This document shows, piece by piece, positions 29,143 through 38,852 of a stretch of 64,000 nt of DNA. The DNA comes from Datnioides undecimradiatus (Eukaryota; Chordata; Actinopteri; Lobotiformes; Datnioididae): contig WARS01002740.1 of NCBI GenBank assembly GCA_008933995.1, forward strand, positions 1-64,000, in the 5' to 3' direction. The position numbers and the translations under genes were made by a program. Below the pieces are notes generated by a model. The model was not told the origin of the DNA. It worked only from the letters and a program-made list of their open reading frames with translations, and searched no databases. Position 1 is the first letter of the stretch. Every line of letters begins with the position of its first letter.

Positions 29143-32100
29143 TTAGATGGTTTACTGTCAAGAAATGCTATTTTCTCAGGCTGTTTTGTAATTTCTGTTA
29201 TTACAGATGTTTGATTTTGAATTGGGATTTCTTACTTCCAGGACAAAACATGAAAGGTCTGGTTTCCCTTTATCTGTTACTTCATCTTACACAGACCCTC
29301 GACTTAAAGGATTATCCTTACATGCTATATAGTGGCATACTACCTACAATTGAATAGTCCAGTGATTTCCTATTTTAGAAAAAATGGACTCTGTGTGTCA
29401 CTTTCACTACAAGCTGATGCACTGAAGTTGCCTGGTAAAAAAAAAAAAAAAGACTTTTTAATAATAACTTAGGAACAGCATCTGAACATCTCATGGCTGA
29501 GTAAGATTCAGTGTAGTCAGTCAAGTCAAAGACAGCCTTCTCATTTCCATGACGTTTTGAAGACATGGGGCTTGTGTTGAATCTGATCCTCATGTCTTCA
29601 CCCATCAAGCACAAAAGCCTCTATCTATCTCCTATCAGTGTTCTTAATACACAGCTAAATCCACCTCCTCTCTGTGATCTCTAATACCTCTCACCTGCTT
29701 CATCTGTAATCCTGCTCCACATGGAACTGTTTCCAAGTGTGTGTGTGTGCGTGTATGTGCCACATACTTACACTTACATACTCACATAGGAATCTTAGCT
29801 AACATGCTAGGCACTTATGGTCTAGATACCATCTTTAATACCTGCCAGGCATCGTCATCTGCTCTCACATCTGATAGTTCCCACTGGGCCCATGGACAGC
29901 TCAGCCCTGAATTATTAATGACTCTTTCCCTTCACAAGAGCACTGCTAATATATAAGCTCATGTGACAGGGAGAGATGTCACTAACAACAGTGGTATGAG
30001 CCTTTATCGGGTTTCAGCTTAGTCACAGCAGAGTTGGATCTTCTAGGGTAAATGACACTGATAGAGTGGGCTCATTAATAAATTAAATTTATTTTAGATC
30101 GTACACTAGTAACTCACAGCTGGCTCAGCACAGTTTAGGGCTTGTCTCTTTTTTCTTCACTTTTTAGACCTCGCAAATCTAGTTTAACAAACATGCAACT
30201 ATTTTGTATTAGCAATATAGGGTTTGTTGGGACAAAATGTCAGAAACTGATTTTCTACGTAAACGTTTCAATTACGATTCAATTATGAAATCATCAATCA
30301 CAAAGGTGGCCACATCAGTAATGTGTATATGAACATTTGGTTAGGTCTTCTTTAGGTCCGTACTTTTCTCTCTGGTCCTGTTTAGTTCACTTATCTTATT
30401 TTCTGCTGAAACACTAGCCCCCCCCCCCTTTTTTTTAACACTGTGAGTGTTATTTGTTTGGGTTTGGGTGGCAATTGACTGACAGACTGCTGCTTTCAGA
30501 GAGGGAATTATTAAGCTTGTCCACACATATGCGCACTCACACAGCTGCAGTGGAGCAGAGACCCCCCCCCCCCGACAGCTTTATCAATATTCCTTCTCAT
30601 CAGAGCGTTCGGTCAGCGAACGTCACTGAAAGGCCACAGCAGCACGGCTAACTGCCTCATTAAAAAGTTTGGAGGGGTTGGAGGGGCAGGGGGGCAGCTG
30701 GTGGAGCTCAGAAGGGGCCTGAGGTTGACGGAGCTCTGAGTCCCTGAGGCAGTTTCCTCCGGAGATCAACTCTCATCGGAAACTCTGACCCTAGCCACTG
30801 ACCCTGTCTATTTACACCCATTTCAGACAGGCAAGAGGAAGAATACCATGCTCTGTCTCTGTCTCCATCTGTCTGTCCACCTTTACCTCTCTTTCTCTGT
30901 TGCTCTATCCTTTCTGCTGTGAGTCACATCTTGTAGAGTGAGACAGGACAATAGAAAACAGATAATGAGGTATAAGTTCAGAAAAAGAAAATATGAGAAT
31001 ATGAGATGAGAGGAGAAGAAATGCCTCAGATCTTTCTTTTTGTCCACACAGTTGTTTTTCTGCGGAATTGTTTACAGAAAAACTGACTAATGTCACCTTC
31101 TTCAAAATTCTTACCTGGATCTGGTAACCTGCCACAGACACAAAGGTGGATAAAACTGAGAGAAAACCTTCAGCGCCATGCAAGACATTAATGCTGAGCT
31201 ATCCTCAATAAAGGAAATTGAATTCTAAAATGTCTGTTGTGGGGAAGAATTGTCTGCTTTTTCATTGTGTACCTTAGAAGCAGGCACTGGAAACACTGTG
31301 AGCACGGTCATAAACAAGCCATAATCATAATATGAATCTCTCTTCACTTTTTTTCTGTCTTTGTGATGAAGAAACTGTCAGCACTCAGTCCTGCTGCCCT
31401 CAAAAGAGCCATTTTAGAAGCAAAACAACAGGGCAGTGGAGTAGAAAGTTTAAAAAAGAATAAAGTGGAAGGAGCAGAGGCAATAAAGAAAAGTGGAAGG
31501 TGCAGAAAAAAACTAAAAGAGGACTCCACAGATTCATAAAGTTTGAATAAGAGTGATAGGGAGAAAGATAAAGAGTGAAAGAGAGGAAGTTAACGGACAG
31601 CTTGCTTCCCCTCCCTCCTCAGCTCTGCTGGCTGAGTGTTTAACAGATGGAGGATGACAGCGGATGCTTAATGAGGTTTCAGGCACAGAGGCAGTAACCT
31701 GCGCCGCCAGGAAAAGAAACACATGGGTAACTATTCCTCAACACTTGGAGAGTCCCTCCTACTGAGATACGCACATTTGTCAATTACCTCACACCAGCCT
31801 GGGCCACTGTTTTCCACACTTCCCATGAGGCTGCTTGCCAGAAAATAATAAGCTGTGGTATTTTTGACTAATGCAGAAAACCAGAAGCAACTTTAAGGAC
31901 TTTGTTTTAATGCTTCAATCACCATGTTACAATGCTGGTCTTGAGTGCATGGAAAGTCATGGTGATTCCAACAATCAAGTCATGTAATTTGTAAAGATTT
32001 GACATTGCAACGTGTAGAAGACAGACTGTCCTCAGCTGTATAGGTTGTCTGTGCAAACAGCTTATCAAGACTTATATTTACATTTATTGTTAGGTGAAGA

Positions 32101-33721
32101 CCTCTAGTGGCCAAAGTAATAATTGGAGCAAAGGAAGAAGTTGTGATATAATATAAAGATTGACAGCGTGTGTGCAGAAAGGAAAGAAGACAGATGTTGT
32201 GGTATGTAGATGGCCCAAAAACACTGGACTTTGAAACAGGAGACCTCTGTTTTTCTGTGTAAAAAAAAAAAAAAAAAAAGAGTTCTTGAAGAGTCAAACT
32301 TACATAGCAGTTGCACATGGTGTAACTTAAATACACAACTTTACCTGGCATACATATTTGTTTTAAATCTTGGTGCATGATCTTTTCTGAAATGTAACCA
32401 AGTAGTTTTGCTAAACCTAACCAAACTGAGACCATTTCACAACTGCAACCCACAAATTTGTTGCCTGCTAATCTCCACTTATATCACGAAGGTTACTTTC
32501 GTATGTAACTTAACTTACATTATACATTTTATTTTTTGAATAATTTATGTTTTATACATAAACATAAACCATGTAGTTTTTCCACCTTAACCCTAAAAAA
32601 AGTGACCTAATGGTCATGTAGGGTGTTCACCATCACCTTTTCAATTGTTTAGGTATTAGGACATGTTCAGAAAGAAGTTGAGAAATCAGGGAGAGTGATT
32701 AATTGATACCTTAGCTTTTTAAATTTTTTTTAAGTCTCTTTGTTTTGTTTTTTTTGTCAACTGCAAGAGGTAGCATCAGAAAAGGATAGGGTGGATTTAC
32801 AGTAACCCCAGCATAAATCTGTCCTGGAGACACTGAAATGAATGGTCTGGTATAAAACAGTGACATTTTCTCCAAGTTTGTCTTATTAACTATATACGCC
32901 AAATCTTAATTACTTTGAAACTGTGCAATGCTGGGCAAATCACAGTAATGTTTGATGAAGGAGGCATAAAAACAGACAGAGAGAGCAAGTGTTTTTATGC
33001 ATAATGTATGAATTTGTATCCTTTTTTAATGTGTACTATGCACCACTCAGCAGGATCCCACCAAACTAGAGCCCTGCCATGAGACTAATCAGTGTTTGAC
33101 CATTTTAATGTTGTACTTTGATACATTTAATTCAAATTTCTGTCTTCCAAAAAATAGTTGATAAGTAAATTGGCAAATTAAATATTTGTGTGTCTTGAAC
33201 AGTTGGTTATTATTACTTTTCTAGACCAACAGATTTTCCAAACAAATGACAGATTAATTGTTAGTGAAAACAATGTTTTGTTGTGGTCATAATTTGCAAA
33301 TGAATTAAACCATGGTGAGAGACTGGATGAACAGCAGTAATTTCAAATATTGCTGAGTTGGGACATGAAGACACACTCTGAAATGGATCAAATTCTTCCT
33401 CAATGTACAGCAGAGATTTTTTTATGACAGCAGGGTAGAGGATACTTTTTTCATTGCAAAATATGCTTCCTTAATATGCATTTTTTGCAACATTGTTCAT
33501 CCATATCTGTATTTGGTGATGCCAGAGGAACAAGATATAGATGAAATCAACACTGACACTAAGTCTTCCTGACAGAAAGACTGGGAACCAAAAGCTGAGG
33601 ATGCATCTGTGCTGCAAACTGATCTGGTGACGTGGCTATGAACCAAAAGGAAGATATGAACTGTGAACAGATGGACTCCACTTGCTGCATTGCTGCTAAT
33701 GTTCAACAATCAAGTTTATAT
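29143..33721. other. Non-coding DNA between two LINE fragments
   Basis: No gene is recognised. It holds A15 near 29437, a C11T8 tract at 30418-30436, C12 at 30562-30573 and A19 at 32261-32279. The part from about 30590 to 30900 is noticeably richer in G+C than its surroundings. The part at about 31600-31850 is of balanced composition and could be a conserved non-coding element. No exon-like open frame with recognisable protein content was found. Confidence 0.55.
32261..32279. repeat. A19 homopolymer
   Basis: Nineteen A residues precede GAGTTCTTG. It could be the poly(A) tail of a plus-strand retrocopy, but the upstream 300 bases show no protein or LINE/SINE similarity that I recognise. Confidence 0.9.
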
Positions 33722-33748
33722 AAAAAAAAAAAAAAAAAAATTCCATCT

Positions 33749-33763
33749 CGCCCTCCGTGGGCG
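33749..33763 (-). other. Perfect 5-bp hairpin in the LINE 3' UTR
   Basis: CGCCC and GGGCG flank a 5-base loop, eight bases before the oligo-T tail on the coding strand. The 3' UTR is only 48 bases, so this hairpin is its main feature. In LINEs a 3' structure near the tail is often what the reverse transcriptase recognises on its own RNA; that role is an inference here. Confidence 0.6.
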
Positions 33764-33789
33764 GTTCCTCCTCTGCAAGCTCGGGTCCT

Positions 33790-35440
33790 CTACCAGAGGC
33801 CTGGGAGCTTGAGGGTTCTGCGCAGTATCTTACATGTCCCTAGTATTGCGCTTTTCTGGACTGAGATGTCTGTTGTCTTTCCTGGGATCTGTTGTAGCCA
33901 CTGCTCCAGTTTGGGGGTCACCGCTCCGAGTGCCCCGACCACCACAGGCACCACTGATGTTTTTACCTGCCAGGCTTTCTCCAGTTCTTCCTTCAGGCCT
34001 TGGTATTTCTCTAGCTTCTCATGTTCCTTCTTCCTGATGTTACCATCGCTTGGGATTGCGATGTCCACCACAACGGCTTTCCTCTGGGTCTTGTCCACCA
34101 CTACAATGTCCGGTTGGTTAGCCATTACCATCTTGTCAGTCTGTACCTGGAAGTCCCACAGGATCTTTGCGTGCTCATTTTCTATCACCTTTGGAGGTGT
34201 TTCCCACTTGGATTTGGGGACTTCCAGCCCAAACTCTGCACAGATGTTTCTGTACACTATGCCGGCCACCTGGTTATGGCGTTCCATGTATGCTTTTCCT
34301 GCCAGCATCTTACATCCTGCCGTTATGTGCTGGACTGTTTCTGGGGCCTCTTTGCACAGCCTACACCTTGGGTCTTGCCTGGTGTGGTATATCTGGGCCT
34401 CAATCGCTCTTGTGTTCAGGGCCTGTTCCTGTGCTGCCATGATGAGCGCCTCAGTGCTGTCTTTCAGTCCAGCCCTCATTAGCCATTGGTAGGATTTCTC
34501 CATGTCAGCCACTTCTGATATCTGCCGGTGGTACATCCCATGCAGGGGTTTGTCCTCCCATGAAGGTTCGTCCTGGGTCCACTCGTCTGGTGTCCACTGC
34601 TTGAGAGTCTCACTGAACACTCCATCCAACGGGGCCATCTTTCTGATGTATTCCCGGATCTTGGATGTTTCATCCTGAATAGTGGCCCTGACGCTCACCA
34701 GTCCTCTGCCCCCTTCCTTTCGCTTAATGTACAGTCTCTGGGTGCTGGACTTGGGGTGGAACCCTCCATGCATGGTAAGGAGCTTTCGTGTCTTGATATC
34801 TGTGGTCTGTACTTCATCCTTTGGCCAATTTATTATCCCAGCAGGGTATCTGATTACTGGCAAGGCACAGCTGTTTATTGCCTGGACCTTGTTCTTGCCA
34901 TTGAGCTGACTTTTCAGGACCTGCCTTACTCGTTGGAGGTATTTGGCTGTGGCTGCTTCCCTTGTGGCCTTCTCATGGTTGCCATGTGCTTGTGGTATAC
35001 CCAGGTATTTGTAGCTATCCTCAATGTCTGCTATTCTGCCCTCTGGTAGTGTAATCCCCACTCTCTGGACTACCTTGCCTCTCTTTGTTATCATTCGTCC
35101 ACACTTCTCCAGTCCGAATGACATTCCTATGTCATTGCTGTAGATCCTGGTTGTGTGTATCAGTGAGTCGATGTCCCGCTCACTCTTGGCATACAGCTTG
35201 ATGTCATCCATGTAGAGTAGGTGGCTTATTGTGGTCCCATTCCTGAGTCGGTAGCCATAGCCAGTCTTTGTTATTATTTGGCTGAGGGGGTTCATGCCTA
35301 TGCAGAACAGTAGTGGGGACAGGGCATCTCCTTGGTATATCCCGCATTTGATGGAGACTTTGGTTTGAAGTTGGCGTCCAGGGTAGTTCTCCACATCCTC
35401 ATCGAGTTTGTTATGAATGTCCGTAGAGTTGTGTTGATGT
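33790..35440 (-). pseudogene. Rex6/Dong-type reverse transcriptase-endonuclease, truncated and frameshifted
   Basis: The main open frame covers 33790-35394 (534 codons, stop TAG at 33790-33792). Numbering from its first codon (GTG), residues 21-30 are QGDALSPLLF (reverse transcriptase block B) and 61-64 are YMDD, the catalytic aspartates. GLEKC is at 94-98 and YLGI at 130-133. C344, C347, H356 and C361 form a CX2CX8HX4C zinc knuckle. RHNQV at 372-376, PD at 428-429 and D444 in a VVVDIAIP strand, with KY at 463-464, mark the PD-(D/E)XK-like endonuclease. The GTG is not a real start. Family-like sequence continues upstream to 35440 in another frame, so an indel lies near 35355-35366. Block A and everything before it are missing, so the product cannot be active. 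The long open frame implies a recent insertion. Confidence 0.9.

Positions 35441-35480
<40 letters not shown>
35441..35480. repeat. (TA)13(GA)7 compound microsatellite
   Basis: Thirteen TA units followed by seven GA units directly abut the 5' end of the Rex6/Dong-type LINE. The next bases, TAGATCTAAGAGATCTAA, contain AGATCT twice. The tract may be the pre-existing insertion target. Confidence 0.95.
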
Positions 35481-36888
35481 TAGATCTAAGAGATCTAACT
35501 GTAAAATTCTAAAACATTCTAAACTGATGAATAATAATAACATATAATGATAACAAACCCCTTAAAACAGTGAGGCCAGCCATCACAGTGAAGACAGTTT
35601 TAATGTGAAATGCAAACAAGCTAAAATACATGAGGAATGGCCTGCCCTAAAAGCCAAAGACCAAGGCCTTATTTTACAACAAGTGCCGACATCATAAAGC
35701 CTTTTGTGGCTGGTTGGAGCAAATCCCTTAATTCCACGAGATGGTGAAAAGCCTTAATTCAGAAGACTGGAAGTTGTCAGCAGTAGTTTAGTGCCCTTGG
35801 TTTTGTAAACAACAAATTTAACTATCAGCGATGTTTGGGTATCCATGTTCTTTTATCATATTCCCACAGGTAGAAAAAAATGCTCTATATGCCATACCTG
35901 CAGTTATTACAAGAGCCACAGGTTTACTGGTCTGACAGGGCTTAGGTCAGAAATCCCCATCTCCTTCCGACTCTAGTAACTGATATGGCATTAGGTTAAC
36001 CCACATCCCTGCTTGTCACAGATGCACATCCTAGTTATTTCTCATGCCCTGGTATGTGCCATTTGTCCTAATAGAATTTCTTTTACAAGCACATCTGCAG
36101 TGCTAGTTGCCTGTCAGAAATGTTTGGTGGGAAACATGACTTCTGCCGTAGCATCAGTCGACTGTGACGCTTACAGCACAGAGCCTTGTTGGGAACACAT
36201 GTCGTATCTCAGCACTGCCACGGTATGTTTTTTCAGCATCGGCAGCTTGCTTTCCAGCATAATGGTTGTCCCTGAATGCAGGCATCAGTTTGTGACTTCC
36301 ATAATTAGCCAAAATGCAGCTGAGACAAGTGTGGGGAAAATGTGTCATCACCTGAGGGTTAAGCAGAGTTCAGCTCTGGAGGTTCACCTGGAGAGTTGCC
36401 AGACTTTTTTTCCACTCTCTCGTTGACCTGACCTCTAAACAATTGCCATGTAATATGCATCATGCATCATATGTTCCCTGTACTCTTCAGAGAGTATAAT
36501 CAGACATTAATTAAAACAAAACAGAATTAAAAAGCAAACTCAAAGCCTCATGAAGGTAATAATGAAACTGCAAATTTAATGAGAGTATCACTGGTTATGT
36601 TTTCTCTGGTCTATGCTGTAATGACACTGTAAATATTTCTAAAATCTATCTTGCAATAGGATAAATCCAGTTTAATCAGTAATTTCAACTTCCTCACATG
36701 AGTATTCAGTACGTATGGTTCAGACCACACTCTTTTTCAAATTCAGCCTTCATTTTGATTCCCAATACACAAAGGGTTGTGACACTTTAGCACTGACAAA
36801 ATTTGCTGACAGACAGAAAAATACTTGGCAAAGTACTCACAATTGCTTCTATAGTCAGTTCTGGTACATATGAAGGTGCCTCCAAAAA

Positions 36889-36908
36889 CACACACACACA
36901 CACACACA
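36889..36908. repeat. (CA)10 microsatellite
   Basis: Ten CA units between TCCAAAAA and TACAGAC. Confidence 0.93.
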
Positions 36909-36982
36909 TACAGACTTAAAATATGAGATGCAATCCAAATGTTTTAAGTATTGTGCTATTTATTGTAGTGTAGTATAATTGT

Positions 36983-37165
36983 AGTTCACACATTTCCAGA
37001 TCTGTCCTCCATTTACAGATTTCTCTACACATTTACAAATCTGATTACACACAAACACACATTCTAAATGCAGATTTGCAGATTACTGCACACATTCACA
37101 AATCTGACTATACACACACAGAATGAGCTACAGTTGCACAACACCCCACACACATTTGTAAATAG
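36983..37165. repeat. Degenerate tandem repeat, CACATT(T/C)ACAAATCTG-like unit
   Basis: Variants of a motif close to CACATTTACAAATCTG recur at least five times: with CCAGATCTG, CAGATTTCT, ACAAATCTG (twice) and TGTAAATAG endings. They are separated by spacers of 10-45 bases rich in CA. Unit spacing is irregular, so this is a decayed array or an internal subrepeat of an unrecognised transposon. Confidence 0.5.
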
Positions 37166-38787
37166 TTTTGTTACAATAATAACTGTTTGATATTGAGGAA
37201 GTAGCAGCTGCTAGCTAGAACTGTATCTGCATAACAAGGTATGTTGTATAAACACCAGCTCAACAGTCTGCAGGCTGTTATGTGACCACTTGCAGGTCAG
37301 CTTTTGCAATTCGGCCATTTCACATGTGCACACTGTCAACATGGACCTAAAACAGAGAGCAAACATCAAATTTGGGTCATATCCTAGCTTCATATCAGGT
37401 TTCATCGCGGTGTATGAACCAGAGGCCAAACAGCAGTCTTAGCAGTGGAAAAGGCCACAGTGTCAAAGAGGGAAGTTGATACATCAGATCAGGCATGCGA
37501 CATGTTTTCTCTGACTGTTAAGGTGGTCTTCTGTACCACGCTGAGCTGTAAAGGACACCCAATGCTTATAGCAGATGGTCCCTGACACACTTACAGAATG
37601 GAACCACCTGGTGTATCAACACATAAGGTAGCTACTTTGAAGAGGGCAGTGGCCATATTCAAATCAGGTATACTTCTTGTTTTTTAGAGGAGTAGTCTAA
37701 AAACCTTTTGGTTGCAATTCTTACATAAAGAAACAGCAGTAAAGAATTAACCTACTGCAGATGACTAACTTAATTTCACCAATCTGCACTGTGATTTTTC
37801 CTCTATGTCTGTCCTCCATATTTACTCTCTCTCCAGGGAGCTGAGTGAGGGAGGTGATAATCTTAGTGTCTTATTAAGGCTTAAATTACAACGATAAGCA
37901 GGCTAGACTGTTAGGCATGTAGGTGACTCATTAAACTTCTTCAAAGCTTAAGGACTGCAATTCAGCTTCTCCTTTGATCAGTAATTGCTGGCAACTTTCC
38001 CACAATTAATTGATTACTCCTGGGAAAACAAGAGATTTTTCTTATTTCACTGTGTGTGTCTCTGTGCGTGTGTGTGTACGTGCTTTCTTTTTCTTTTTTA
38101 CTCAACAATTCCCAAGGTGATAAAGAAGCACAAACTTAATCATAGTGCCCCCAACCCTCCTCTCCCATTGGACTTGAGACTTATCTTGACTTGTAACTTT
38201 GTTGGAATGTCATGGTCTAGATAGAGTTATAGACTGAGGCTGGTGGATACTGTAGGGATAAGAAAGCAGACTGCTGCTGTTTCCCATGGGTTCCACCAGC
38301 AATCTGCTCGAATCCCTTGTTTTTCCCTTCGGGCCCTTAGGCCCTTCTTGTTAAAGTAGGTCCACTGAGAGCTGTCATCCACTTGGCAGGTGGAGAAGAG
38401 AAGACAGTAGATGATCTAAGTGGAGCTTATAGTGAAGTCTGCATGTGTGAACTTGTCATGTTGTTATAGCTGCAGTCTGGATGAACTCTGCCATGTTGTG
38501 AGAGCTCTTGCTTTTCTATCTAATTCATTTTTTCATGCTTCACAGTGATTTTTAAAAATCCTTAAGCCCATTTACTACAGACCACTTATCAGTCAGTGCA
38601 TAGACGCAAGGATGGGAGCATTTCACCAAATCACCCAAATTATTTGGTCCCCTTATTAAGTTTACTGTTTGTTTTAAATATTTTATTTTTTCACAAATTA
38701 GTAAAATATAATATTATAAATATGAGATTCAGTTATAATTGCACTGAATTTGATTTATATAAAATCATATTTATTGTACTGCTATGT

Positions 38788-38852
38788 TTGTAAAGTGGCC
38801 TGAGATGCCTTGGTTGTGATTTGGTGCTATATAAATAAAATTGAATTGAATT
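38788..38852 (+). mobile_element. 3' tail of a teleost LINE/SINE-type retroelement
   Basis: The block contains GTAAAGTGGCCTGAGATGCC, then TTGTGATTTGGTGCTATATA and AATAAAATTGAATTGAATT, which is the classic 3' end shared by several abundant teleost retroelements. The (TTGAA)-type tail sets the strand as plus. Only the last 65 bases are recognisable; the AT-rich sequence before it may belong to the same element but cannot be assigned. Confidence 0.8.

Larger units (their letters stand above)
33722..35440 (-). mobile_element. 5'-truncated Rex6/Dong (R4-clade) LINE
   Basis: A non-LTR retrotransposon in minus orientation. It consists of a reverse transcriptase cut inside the domain, a zinc knuckle and a C-terminal restriction-enzyme-like endonuclease, followed by a 48-base 3' UTR and an oligo-T tail (T19 on the coding strand, A19 at 33722-33740 on the plus strand). 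Similarity to the family runs up to 35440, where it meets a (TA)13(GA)7 tract. The first part of the ORF (N-terminal DNA-binding domain and early reverse transcriptase blocks) is absent, as expected for 5' truncation. Teleost Rex6 and insect Dong belong to the R4 clade, which carries this endonuclease type instead of the N-terminal AP endonuclease of most LINEs. The flanks on both sides start with TATA-type sequence, compatible with insertion into an AT repeat. Confidence 0.92.
35481..38787. other. Non-coding DNA with degenerate tandem repeats
   Basis: No gene is recognised. The 137-codon plus-strand frame over 36013-36426 starts with TTG and shows no family resemblance. (CA)10 lies at 36889-36908. 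A degenerate array built on ACACATTTACAAATCTG-like units occupies about 36983-37165. Confidence 0.55.

Noticed and set aside
30840-30900. Possible splice acceptor (CCATTTCAG) before GGCAAGAGGAAG
   Set aside because: No open coding segment or donor follows; the next bases are CT-rich simple sequence.
33632-34492. Plus-strand open frame of 286 codons
   Set aside because: It lies opposite the LINE reverse transcriptase-endonuclease frame and runs through the A19 tract (poly-Lys). It is a shadow of the minus-strand gene.
36013-36426. Plus-strand open frame of 137 codons
   Set aside because: TTG start, no recognisable domain, no splice-site context, and no codon pattern to set it apart from neighbouring non-coding DNA.
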